From Acidimicrobiia bacterium (GTDB lineage Bacteria > Actinomycetota > Acidimicrobiia > Acidimicrobiales > Aldehydirespiratoraceae), in assembly GCA_021296315.1 (NCBI GenBank), contig JAGWAO010000008.1:1-58126 (forward strand): 58,126 nucleotides of DNA, read 5' to 3'. Shown one piece after another: positions 8,202 through 16,146 of the stretch; position 1 is the first letter of the stretch; each line of letters begins with the position of its first letter. The notes under the pieces were generated by a model. It did no database searches. It had not been told where the DNA came from and was given only the letters and a program-made list of their open reading frames with translations. Made by a program: the position numbers and the translations under genes.

Positions 8202-9317
8202 TCAACTGCGGTGGGCCGCGGCAGGCGCCAGCGAGAAGTGCTCGTACTCGTTGTCGGCGGGCTGGCCCCAGCAGGCCCAGAAGTCGCCGGTGCGGGGCCG
8301 CATGATCACCGCGCCGCTCGACTCCACGCGGTACTTGGCGTCGGGCCAGCGGCAGATGGCGGTGGGCTCCCGGGTCACCTCCATCAGCCGCTCGGCGTCC
8401 AGCGGACCGTGCGTGTCGGCGAGCATGGCCGCGGCCAGCTCCAGGCGCCGGCGGGAGTTGGCCATCAGCTCGCCGTCCCGTTCACCCTCGAAGGGATCGG
8501 CCGCGGGCTCGGTCACATGGTTGGTGTGCACCAGCGGCTCGTTGGCCAGGGCCTGCACCGGCCGGGCCGACGGCATGGCCTCCACGCTGTAGCCCCGACC
8601 CTCGGCGTCGAGGATCAGGTAGTTGTGGGCACCGGCGAGATCGGCTCGCAGCAGCACGTCGAGCGCCTCGGCCGCGGTGGTCTGAGCGAGCATCTTGCGC
8701 ACAACCGACGGCCAGGTCACGCCGAAGCGGCCGTCGTTGCCGGTGAGGTTGTTGATTCCCACGCACACGCCGGCGGAGTTCATGCCGATCTGGCCCAGGC
8801 ACCCCACCGTGGTGAACACGAGGGCACCAGGCCCGTCGTCGGGGCGCAGGCGGACCAGCACCACGTAGGCGGTGGCGGTGTCGTGCATGTCCCAGGTCTG
8901 GCCGACCATTCCCGTCCCGGCGGCCCGATCGTCGGGCACCACGCATGCGGTGCAGTCGTCCTCCGTCACCGTGGCAGGGTGCGGGCCCCCGGTGGCGGCC
9001 CTCACCGTGTCCACGAAGTCGGTGAACCCGCCCACTACGACTGCTTCGGCCGGGGTGATGCCGGCCGCGGACGCCATGGCCAGCATCTCGGCGTGCAACC
9101 GGGGCGAGAACGTCTCATGGGCGGGCAGGCAGGCCTCTGCCAGCTCCAGCACCTTGCCCTGCTGAAGGGGTCCGCCGCTCCACAGTCCTTCAGCCACCAG
9201 CTCCACGCGGTCGCGGGCGTATTGCCGGATATCGGCTGCGTGAGCCCGACCGTGAGCGTCGCCCATGGCCTCGGGCGACCCGGCCAGGTCGAGTTGCCTG
9301 ATCGGCGGCCGTCGCAT
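8202..9317 (-). CDS. Peptidase C45 family Ntn hydrolase/acyltransferase
   Basis: About 371 residues of the acyl-CoA:6-aminopenicillanic acid acyltransferase (C45) family, N-terminal nucleophile hydrolases that self-cleave in front of a cysteine. The predicted nucleophile is Cys122 in EDDCTACVV, followed by the conserved GQTWDMH segment (GQNWD in relatives) and NSAGVCVGINNL. I start at ATG 9317; residues upstream are arginine/proline-rich and overlap a palindromic repeat. Members cleave or form amide bonds of many substrates, so the substrate is open. Probably co-transcribed with the GNAT gene and divergent from the FAD oxidoreductase. Confidence 0.82.
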   Translation of the reverse strand: MRRPPIRQLDLAGSPEAMGDAHGRAHAADIRQYARDRVELVAEGLWSGGPLQQGKVLELAEACLPAHETFSPRLHAEMLAMASAAGITPAEAVVVGGFTDFVDTVRAATGGPHPATVTEDDCTACVVPDDRAAGTGMVGQTWDMHDTATAYVVLVRLRPDDGPGALVFTTVGCLGQIGMNSAGVCVGINNLTGNDGRFGVTWPSVVRKMLAQTTAAEALDVLLRADLAGAHNYLILDAEGRGYSVEAMPSARPVQALANEPLVHTNHVTEPAADPFEGERDGELMANSRRRLELAAAMLADTHGPLDAERLMEVTREPTAICRWPDAKYRVESSGAVIMRPRTGDFWACWGQPADNEYEHFSLAPAAAHRS

Positions 9318-9358
9318 ACCCACAGAGTACCCCGGCCGCCGACCTGCCGTCCTCCCAG

Positions 9359-9406
9359 GGAATTGGCAGCGTTGTGCACGGATGGCGTGCGTTGTGCTGC
9401 CAGTTC
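9359..9406. repeat. Palindromic repeat family 2, copy 1
   Basis: Arms GGAATTGGCAGC (9359-9370) and GCTGCCAGTTC (9396-9406) with a 25-base centre that itself contains GCACG...CGTGC. Lies in the divergent region between the C45 gene and the FAD oxidoreductase. Confidence 0.75.
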
Positions 9407-9436
9407 GCGGTGGCGTGGGGGTCGGACGAGGTGGCG

Positions 9437-9442
9437 TAAAGT
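9437..9442 (+). promoter_or_regulatory. -10 box TAAAGT, probable leaderless promoter
   Basis: TAAAGT followed by six bases and then the ATG at 9449; no Shine-Dalgarno sequence can fit between them. Confidence 0.4.
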
Positions 9443-9448
9443 ACCGGG

Positions 9449-10849
9449 ATGCCCCCCGCTTCAACCATGGACGCCCGGTACCGCGAGCGGTCGATGTGGC
9501 TCGACACCTTCCCGGGCTCGCTCGACCCTCGCCCGGCACTGGACGGCGACACCGATGCCGACGTGGCCATCGTCGGCGGCGGGTTCACGGGACTGTGGAC
9601 CGCCTACTACCTGCTCGGTCTCGACCCGACGCTCCGGGTGGCGGTCATCGAACGCGACGTGTGCGGGTTCGGTGCTTCCGGCCGCAACGGTGGCTGGGTG
9701 GTCGGAGAGCTGGCCGCGGGCATCGAGAAGTACGCCGCTCTCGCCGACCTGCCTGCGTCGCTGCGCCTCGCCCGGGCCGTCTTCGACAGCGTCGACGAGG
9801 TCGGCCGGGTGGCCGCGGCCGAGGGGATCGACTGCGGCTACCACAGGGGCGGGGTGATCCGCCTCGCCCGCAACCGCCCCCAGGCCGGGCGCCAGGCCGC
9901 TGAAGTGGCTCACCACCATGAACTCGGTCTCACCCCCGACGAGATCCGGCTGCTGAGCGCGGACGAGGCCCGTGGTTACGCCAACGCCACCGGGGTGCTC
10001 GGCGGCATCTTCTACGCTCCCTGCGCGGCTGTGGACCCGGCCCGGCTGGTGCGGGGCCTGGCCGAGGCGGTGGAGCGGCGCGGGGCCAAGATCTACGAGC
10101 AGACTGCTGCGGCCGCCGTCGAGCCGGGCCGGGTGCTTACCGACCGGGGCACCTTCCGGGCCGAGGTGGTGGTGCGGGCAACCGAGGCCTACACCCGGGA
10201 TCTGCGGGGCCGGCGGCGCCAGCTGCTGCCCGTCTACTCGCTGATGATCGGCACCGAGCCGCTGCCGCAGTCGGTGTTCGACGATATCGGCCTGGCCGAC
10301 CGGCCCACATTCGCGGACGACCGCTACATGGTGATCTACGGCCAGCGCACCGCCGACGACCGCATCGCGTTCGGCGGCCGGGGAGTGCCCTACCTGTACG
10401 GATCGCGGATCAGCCCGGCCGTCGAGCGCCACCATCGCTCGCACGAACGCATCCACGCCACTCTCGTGGACCTGTTCCCCGCGCTGTCGGAGGCGCGGAT
10501 CACCCACCGGTGGGGCGGTGTGCTCGCCGTGCCTCGCAACTGGACCCCGTTCGTGCACTTCGACCGGGCTGCGGGCACAGCGGGCGCGGGCGGGTACGTG
10601 GGGGAGGGGGTGGCGCCGTCGAACCTGGCCGGGCGCACGCTGGCCGACCTGATCACCGGCACCGACTCCGAGCGGGTCGACTTGCCGTGGGTCGGGGTCC
10701 GCCACCGCCGCTGGGAGCCCGAGCCCTTACGGTGGCTGGGCGTGCGGACCAGCCGCTGGATCCTGGCCGCGGCCGACGCCTACGAGTTCCGCACCAACCG
10801 CGAGGCCAAGACCGCGGCAGCCGTGGCCGGCAAGCTCCGCGACGGCTGA
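9449..10849 (+). CDS. FAD-dependent oxidoreductase (DAO superfamily, PuuB-like)
   Basis: A 466-residue D-amino-acid-oxidase-fold enzyme. The dinucleotide motif VAIVGGGFTGLWTAYYL is at about residues 39-55, and GFGASGRNGGWV is the FAD loop typical of glycine/gamma-glutamylputrescine oxidases. The C-terminal FAD contact (GYVGEGVAPSNLAG) is present. Likely oxidises a primary or secondary amine to an aldehyde/imine; the nearby class III aminotransferase would fit amine or polyamine catabolism. Start ATG 9449 lies just after a TAAAGT box. Divergent from the C45 gene with a palindromic repeat between them. No membrane segment. Confidence 0.85.
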   Translation: MPPASTMDARYRERSMWLDTFPGSLDPRPALDGDTDADVAIVGGGFTGLWTAYYLLGLDPTLRVAVIERDVCGFGASGRNGGWVVGELAAGIEKYAALADLPASLRLARAVFDSVDEVGRVAAAEGIDCGYHRGGVIRLARNRPQAGRQAAEVAHHHELGLTPDEIRLLSADEARGYANATGVLGGIFYAPCAAVDPARLVRGLAEAVERRGAKIYEQTAAAAVEPGRVLTDRGTFRAEVVVRATEAYTRDLRGRRRQLLPVYSLMIGTEPLPQSVFDDIGLADRPTFADDRYMVIYGQRTADDRIAFGGRGVPYLYGSRISPAVERHHRSHERIHATLVDLFPALSEARITHRWGGVLAVPRNWTPFVHFDRAAGTAGAGGYVGEGVAPSNLAGRTLADLITGTDSERVDLPWVGVRHRRWEPEPLRWLGVRTSRWILAAADAYEFRTNREAKTAAAVAGKLRDG

Positions 10850-10869
10850 CTGCTCGCAGCCGGCCGTTG

Positions 10870-10960
10870 AGAGGCCGAGCGGGTGGGCGAACGAATCCGG
10901 TTCCATACGGGCGAGGCCGTGGCCCGAGCGGCCCGTGAGCGCAGCGCACAAGAGCGGGAA
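10870..10960 (+). repeat. Dispersed repeat family 1, copy B
   Basis: Same build as copy A: AGAGGCCGAGCGG at 10870-10882, the block CCATACGGGCGAGGCCG, then the core GGCCCGAGCGGCCCGTGAGC and ACAAGAGCGGGAA. Lies between the oxidoreductase stop and the aminotransferase promoter, in the direction of transcription. Confidence 0.85.
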
Positions 10961-11062
10961 CCACCCCGCCCCGACGCGACGGGTCTTCACCTGCCCGCGC
11001 AGGCTCTCAGTGGCCAGAGCGGGCCCGGCAGGGAATCTGCCCGCGGCCAGACTGCCTGAGGG

Positions 11063-11068
11063 CATAAT
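11063..11068 (+). promoter_or_regulatory. -10 box CATAAT, probable leaderless promoter
   Basis: CATAAT, seven bases, then ATG at 11076. The spacing places the expected transcription start on or next to the start codon. Confidence 0.45.
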
Positions 11069-11075
11069 CTGGCGC

Positions 11076-12368
11076 ATGACCACTAACTCTGAATTGGCTG
11101 AGCGCTATGCCTCGGCGCTGCCGAGCTTCCTGCACCTGCTCTACGACGACCCGATCTCGATCGACCGGGGCGAGGGCAGCTACGTCTGGGACGTCGAGGG
11201 CAACCGCTACCTCGACTTCTTCGGCGGGGTGCTCACCACCATGATCGGCCACGCCGAGCCCAGCGTGGTGGCCGCGGTGCAACAGCAGGCGGCCAAGGTG
11301 ATGCACACCTCCACGCTGTACCTGAGCGAGCCCATGATCGCCTTCGCCGAGGACGTGGCCCAGGTGTCGGGCATCGATGACGCCCGGGTGTTCCTCCTGC
11401 CGTCTGGGAGCGAGGCCAACGACGCCGCCCTGCTGCTGGCCACCGCCTACCGCGGCTCCAACCAGATCCTGGCCATGCGCAACAGCTACCACGGGCGCAC
11501 CTCCTCGGCCCAGGCCGTCACCGCTCAGCGCAGCTGGTCGTCCACCAGCCATACCGGTCTCAACGTCACCTACGTGCACGGCGGCTACCGGCTCCGGAGC
11601 CCGTTCCGGCACCTCGACGACGACGCCTACACCGCGGCTTGCGTCGACGACCTCGTGCAGCTCATCGACATGACCACCGCCGGAGACGTGGCCGCCATGA
11701 TCGCGGAGCCCATCCAGGGCGTGGGCGGGTTCACCGTGCCCCCCGACGGGTTCTTCGGGGCCATGGGAAAGGTGCTGTCGTCCCACGACATCCTGTTCAT
11801 CTCCGACGAGGTGCAGACCGGCTGGGGCCGCACCGGCGAGCACTTCTGGGGCTACGAGGCCCACGGGATCGTCCCCGACATGCTCACGTTCGCCAAGGGC
11901 GTCGGCAACGGCATCACCCTGGCCGGCGTGGTCGCCCGGGCCGAGATCTTCGATGCCATCAAAGCCCTTCAATTCTCCACCTTCGGAGGCAACCCGCTGT
12001 CGGCCGCGGCCGGCCGGGCCACTCTGCGCCGGGTGCTGGAGGACGACCTGCAGGCCAACGCCCGGGCCATGGGCCGGCGGCTGGCCGACGCCCTGGCTCC
12101 AGCAGTGGAGAGGTGCGACTGGGTGGCCGAGCTGCGGGGCCGGGGTCTCATGCAGGCCATGGAGTTCGTGCATCCCGGCTCCATCGAGCCCGACGCAGCC
12201 CGAGCCACGGCGGTGCTCGAGACGTGCGGGGATCGGGGGCTGCTCGTCGGAAAGGGCGGCCTCTACGGCAACGTGATCCGGGTGACGCCGATGCTGAACG
12301 TCACCGCGGCCGAGATCGACGAGGGCGCCGACGCCCTGGTGGGAGCGCTGGCCGCGGCCGACGCCTGA
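11076..12368 (+). CDS. Class III PLP-dependent aminotransferase
   Basis: A 430-residue aminotransferase related to alanine-glyoxylate (AGT2-type) and omega-amino-acid transaminases. The cofactor-binding aspartate is in FISDEVQTGWGRTGEHFWG and the Schiff-base lysine in MLTFAKGVGNG; the phosphate-binding SGSEANDAAL segment is also intact. I place the start at ATG 11076, where the family N-terminus begins and a CATAAT box sits seven bases upstream; the reading frame upstream is repeat-derived. It is followed after 31 bases by the sulfatase gene. With the upstream FAD oxidase it may process amines. Donor and acceptor cannot be deduced. Confidence 0.88.
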   Translation: MTTNSELAERYASALPSFLHLLYDDPISIDRGEGSYVWDVEGNRYLDFFGGVLTTMIGHAEPSVVAAVQQQAAKVMHTSTLYLSEPMIAFAEDVAQVSGIDDARVFLLPSGSEANDAALLLATAYRGSNQILAMRNSYHGRTSSAQAVTAQRSWSSTSHTGLNVTYVHGGYRLRSPFRHLDDDAYTAACVDDLVQLIDMTTAGDVAAMIAEPIQGVGGFTVPPDGFFGAMGKVLSSHDILFISDEVQTGWGRTGEHFWGYEAHGIVPDMLTFAKGVGNGITLAGVVARAEIFDAIKALQFSTFGGNPLSAAAGRATLRRVLEDDLQANARAMGRRLADALAPAVERCDWVAELRGRGLMQAMEFVHPGSIEPDAARATAVLETCGDRGLLVGKGGLYGNVIRVTPMLNVTAAEIDEGADALVGALAAADA

Positions 12369-12399
12369 GCTCGAGAACCTGCACCGAGAGGGGATTCCC

Positions 12400-14673
12400 A
12401 TGACCGGAGGGCAAGTTCCGATCCCGACCTTCGAGGGCCGCATCGGTCGGACCCAGTCCGAGTCCGAGCCCTGCTTCAGCGAGCCGCCGCACCCCGGAGA
12501 GGACTCGCCCAACGTGGTGATCATCCTGCTCGATGACACCGGCTTCGCCCAGTTCGGCTGCTACGGCTCAGACATCGACACCCCGAACGTCGACCGGCTG
12601 GCCGCGAACGGCGTGCAGTTCACCAACTTCCACGTCACGCCGCTCTGCTCGCCCACCCGGGCTGCGCTGGTCACCGGGCGGTCGCAGCACGCGGTCGGCC
12701 TGCGGACGCTGTCCAACTTCCGCACCGGGTACCCGCACCAGCTCGGCCACGTCTCGAACCATGCGGCCACGGTGGCCGAGGTGCTGTCCGCTGAGGGATA
12801 CGCCACATTCTGCGCGGGCAAGTGGCATTTGGCCCGCACCCAGGATTTGTCGGCTGCCGGACCCTTCGACCAGTGGCCGCTGGGACGGGGCTTCGACCGG
12901 TTCTACGGCTTCCTCGAGGGCGAGACCGACCAGTTCAACCCGGAGCTGGTGATCGACAATCACCGCGCCGACCCTCCGGCCGGGCCCGAGGACGGCTACC
13001 ACCTCAGCGAGGATCTCGTCGATCAGCTGCTGCTGATGATCAGCGACAGCAAGGGGATCCGCCCCGACCGGCCGTTCCTCGCCTACCTCCCCTTCGGCGC
13101 CACCCACGCCCCCCATCAGGCGCCCCCCGACTACCTGGCCAAGTACCGGGGCCGCTACGACGAGGGATGGGACGTCGTGCGGGAGCGCTGGTACCGGCGC
13201 CAGCTGGAGTTCGGGGTGATCCCGGACGGAACCCGGCTGGCGCCCCGCAATCCGGGCGTCGAGCCGTGGGACACCCTGCCCGAGAGCCACCAGAGGTTCG
13301 CGGCCCGCCTCCAGGAGGCCTTCGCCGCCTTCCTCGACCACACCGACGACCAGATCGGGCGGCTGGTCGGCGGCCTCGACCGGCTGGGCCAGCTCGACAA
13401 CACCATCCTGATCGTCCTGTCCGACAACGGGGCGTCCCAGGAGGGCGGCCCGTTCGGGGTGATGCACGAGATGAAGTGGTTCAACGGGATCCCCGAGGTG
13501 CCGGAGGAGGCGATCGCCCGGCTGGACGAGATCGGCGGCCCCCGCAGCTATGTGAACTACCCGTGGGGCTGGGCCCAGTGCGGCAACAGCCCGTTCAAGT
13601 GGTACAAGCAGAACACCCACGAGGGCGGGGTGCACGTGCCGCTGGTGGTCCACTGGCCCCGGGGCATCGCCGCCGCCGAGCGGGGCACCATGCGGCACCA
13701 GTTCGTCAACGTCTCCGACGTCGTGCCCACCGTCTACGAGCTTCTGGGCGTCACCCCGCCGGAGGTGTACAAGGGCCTCGAGCAGATGCCGGTCACGGGC
13801 CACTCGTTCGCGCCGGTGCTGCACGACGCCTCCCATCCCGCGACCAACACCCTGCAGTACTTCGAGATGTCCGGCTCGCGGGCCCTGGTGGCCGGCTCAT
13901 GGAAGGCGGTGTGCCGCCACATGATCGGCGCCGACTTCGACACCGAGCAATGGGAGCTCTATGACCTGTCGGTGGACGCGTCGGAGTGCGACGACCTCGC
14001 CGCGCGGCAGCCCGAGAAGCTGGCCGAGCTGATCGAGTTGTGGTGGAGCGAGGCGGAGCGCAACGGGGTGCTGCCCCTCGACGACAGCTGGGTCGGGATG
14101 TTCTCACCCCGTCTGGACGACCGCTCGCCCCATCCGATCAACCGCCGCTACCGCTACCAGTTGCCGATGTCGCCCATCGCGGTGGCGACTGCGCCCGCTC
14201 CGGGTGGGCGCGGCTTCGCTCTTGATGCCCGGGTGACCCGCGCTCCCGGGGACGAGGGCGTGATATGGGCGACAGGCACGGCCAGCGCCGGGGTCTCGAT
14301 GTTCGTACAGGACGACCGGCTCGTCGTCGACTACAACGCGTTCGGCGATCACACCGTGCTGGAGTCCGGCACGGAGGTACCCGCAGGGGACGCCACCGTG
14401 TCGATGCGCCTCAAGCGCACCAGCCGTGCGACGGGCACGCTGGAGATCGCGATCAACGGCGCCGAGTGCGGGCGATGCGACCTGCCGGTGTTCATGGGGA
14501 TCATCTCCGCGGTCGGCACCAGCATCGGCCGCGACCATGGCTCGGCGGTGTCGGATCGCTATGCGGCGCCGTTCCCCTTCTCGGGCACCCTGCACGACGT
14601 CGAGATCCAGCTGGCGCCGCGGACCCGCCGCGAGAACATCAACACGGCACGCGCCGAGATGGCCCGGCAGTGA
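12400..14673 (+). CDS. Arylsulfatase (type I, formylglycine-dependent), long form
   Basis: A 757-residue sulfatase that hydrolyses sulfate esters. The formylglycine signature C-S-P-T-R (Cys83 in LCSPTRAAL) marks the residue converted by a formylglycine-generating enzyme, which is not in this window. Metal ligands appear in IILLDDTG and VLSDNGASQEG, and GKWHLA is conserved. Beyond the core (to about residue 560) is a C-terminal beta-rich domain to 757, the length typical of actinobacterial AtsA/AtsD-like cytosolic arylsulfatases. No signal peptide. Start ATG 12400 is preceded by GAGAGGGG. Substrate unknown; a marine or host-derived sulfated metabolite is plausible. Confidence 0.9.
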   Translation: MTGGQVPIPTFEGRIGRTQSESEPCFSEPPHPGEDSPNVVIILLDDTGFAQFGCYGSDIDTPNVDRLAANGVQFTNFHVTPLCSPTRAALVTGRSQHAVGLRTLSNFRTGYPHQLGHVSNHAATVAEVLSAEGYATFCAGKWHLARTQDLSAAGPFDQWPLGRGFDRFYGFLEGETDQFNPELVIDNHRADPPAGPEDGYHLSEDLVDQLLLMISDSKGIRPDRPFLAYLPFGATHAPHQAPPDYLAKYRGRYDEGWDVVRERWYRRQLEFGVIPDGTRLAPRNPGVEPWDTLPESHQRFAARLQEAFAAFLDHTDDQIGRLVGGLDRLGQLDNTILIVLSDNGASQEGGPFGVMHEMKWFNGIPEVPEEAIARLDEIGGPRSYVNYPWGWAQCGNSPFKWYKQNTHEGGVHVPLVVHWPRGIAAAERGTMRHQFVNVSDVVPTVYELLGVTPPEVYKGLEQMPVTGHSFAPVLHDASHPATNTLQYFEMSGSRALVAGSWKAVCRHMIGADFDTEQWELYDLSVDASECDDLAARQPEKLAELIELWWSEAERNGVLPLDDSWVGMFSPRLDDRSPHPINRRYRYQLPMSPIAVATAPAPGGRGFALDARVTRAPGDEGVIWATGTASAGVSMFVQDDRLVVDYNAFGDHTVLESGTEVPAGDATVSMRLKRTSRATGTLEIAINGAECGRCDLPVFMGIISAVGTSIGRDHGSAVSDRYAAPFPFSGTLHDVEIQLAPRTRRENINTARAEMARQ

Positions 14674-14724
14674 GGCTTGCCGCCCGGCGAGCGGAGCGAT
14701 TCGTGAGAATCGGCGCGAGGCACT

Positions 14725-14776
14725 GAGCGATGCCGTGGCCCGAGCGGCCCGTGAGCGAAGCGAACAAGAGCGGGAG
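14725..14776 (+). repeat. Dispersed repeat family 1, copy C
   Basis: Core only, from GAGCGATGCCGTGGCC to CAAGAGCGGGAG, 50 bases after the sulfatase stop and in the same direction. The conserved reading frame LSDAVARAARERSEQERE is kept. Confidence 0.8.
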
Positions 14777-14826
14777 GGACACCGCGGCGAAGCACCGACC
14801 TCGCACCTACCGGTGTGGGTCCTCAC

Positions 14827-14849
14827 CTCCTCCGGCGTTCTCAGGAGGG
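14827..14849. terminator. Possible bidirectional terminator hairpin
   Basis: CCTCCT (14827-14832) and AGGAGG (14844-14849) form a 6 bp stem with an 11-base loop between the converging sulfatase and DUF1015 genes, covering the DUF1015 stop codon. No U-tract, so only tentative. Confidence 0.3.
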
Positions 14850-16118
14850 GTCCAGGTGGGCGGTGGCGCCGCGCCCCAGCACTCGCAGGAAGGCCCCGGC
14901 TCGGGGCTTGGGATAGAAGAAGCTGGACTTTGGGGGCATCTTGCTTCCCTCGTCGGCCACCGTCAGGAGCTCGTCCACTGACAACGGGTACATCACGAAG
15001 CCGAGGCGATCGGCGGCGTCGCAGCGGCGGATCAGCTCGTCGAGGCCGGCAGTGTCGGGGACGTAGCCGACGGTGCCGGTGGCGGCCAGTTCGTCGGCAC
15101 CGAGGACGGGGTCCAACACCGCCCGGCGCAGCCGGTCCACGTCGAGCGAGTCGAGAGCGCCTGCTTCGGAGTCGGGTGGGGGCAGCGTGAGCCGGTGCCA
15201 GCTTCCCGCCGCGTACACGCCGACCTCGCCACGATGTCTGGGCCGCGCATCGTCTGCAGTGGGCGCATGCTCAAGCTCTCCTCCCATGTAACTCACCCTG
15301 GATTGCATTGCCCGCAGGCAGTCTTTGTGGTTGTCGTGGTGCTGGTCGGCGGCGACCCGGTGGTAGGCCTCGACATGGAGCTGGCTGTGGGGGAACACCG
15401 CGGCCAGCGTGCGGCTGAGCACCGGGCTGGCCGGGTCGCTGGCCAGGGCCCGTTGCGCTGCGGCCGAACGGTGGTGTCCGTCCGTCACGTACAGCACCTT
15501 GCCGTCCAGCGCCTCCAGCAGCTTGTCGGTCAACTCGGCAGGGACCGTCCAGATCTGGTGGCGGACCAGGTCCGAGCCGAACTCCAGATCGGCCGGCGCC
15601 GCCCCGGCGGTCTCATCGAGCAAGGTCGCGTACTCCGAGTCGGCCCACGCTCGGACCGCCAGCGCCACCGGATGCGACGTGGCGCCCACCCCCGCCAAGT
15701 GGGCGGTCAGCAGTTCGGCGCGGTCCTCGCGCACTCCCTCGTGGATGAGGATGCGGCCGTCGTCGAAGCCGTTGACCGCCACTGTACAGATCATGCCGGT
15801 CTGGGAGCCCCGGGCATGGGTCAGCCGGTACAGGTAGAGGGCGCGCCGTCCTGTCGGCGCAAAGACGTCGGCATCGAGCAGGCGGCTCAGGGCGGCCGCG
15901 CCCTGGGTGACGAGGTTGTCCAGGGACATGTCCTCGTCGTCGAGCAGGTCCTCGCTGCTGCGGGTGACGTTCACGTAGCTGTACGGGTTCTCCCTGACGA
16001 TCGATCGGCGCTGGCCCGGGGTGAGGTTGTCGTAGGCGCGGCTGATCACCCGGTCGGCCCAGTCCGGCTTCACGAGCCAGCCCGCGAAAGGCGCCAGCAT
16101 CGGCTCCGCCCCGGTCAT
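14841..16118 (-). CDS. DUF1015 family protein
   Basis: A 425-residue member of DUF1015, widespread proteins often next to serine-biosynthesis genes and related in fold to ParB/SerK-type free serine kinases. The family signature TDGHHRSAAAQRAL is near residues 214-227; other conserved stretches are ENPYSYVNVTRS near the N-terminus and DSLDVDRLRRAVLDPVLG. No membrane segment. It follows serA on the same strand, joined to it by two tiny overlapping reading frames, so translation is probably coupled. A role in serine or phosphoserine metabolism is inference from family and neighbour. Confidence 0.82.
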   Translation of the reverse strand: MTGAEPMLAPFAGWLVKPDWADRVISRAYDNLTPGQRRSIVRENPYSYVNVTRSSEDLLDDEDMSLDNLVTQGAAALSRLLDADVFAPTGRRALYLYRLTHARGSQTGMICTVAVNGFDDGRILIHEGVREDRAELLTAHLAGVGATSHPVALAVRAWADSEYATLLDETAGAAPADLEFGSDLVRHQIWTVPAELTDKLLEALDGKVLYVTDGHHRSAAAQRALASDPASPVLSRTLAAVFPHSQLHVEAYHRVAADQHHDNHKDCLRAMQSRVSYMGGELEHAPTADDARPRHRGEVGVYAAGSWHRLTLPPPDSEAGALDSLDVDRLRRAVLDPVLGADELAATGTVGYVPDTAGLDELIRRCDAADRLGFVMYPLSVDELLTVADEGSKMPPKSSFFYPKPRAGAFLRVLGRGATAHLDPS

Positions 16119-16132
16119 GCGTCGAGCCTCAT
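16115..16132 (-). CDS. Mini-ORF 2 of the serA-DUF1015 relay (MRLDA)
   Basis: Five codons. Its ATG (16132) overlaps the stop of mini-ORF 1 and its stop overlaps the DUF1015 ATG at 16118, both as ATGA. Nearly identical to mini-ORF 1. It may exist only to carry terminating ribosomes onward. Confidence 0.35.
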   Translation of the reverse strand: MRLDA

Positions 16133-16146
16133 GCGCCGAGCCTCAT
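16129..16146 (-). CDS. Mini-ORF 1 of the serA-DUF1015 relay (MRLGA)
   Basis: Five codons starting with an ATG inside the serA stop (ATGA at 16146-16143) and ending inside the next ATGA. It stems from a 14-base tandem duplication of the stop-start junction (GCATGAGGCTCG plus two bases). Confidence 0.35.
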   Translation of the reverse strand: MRLGA

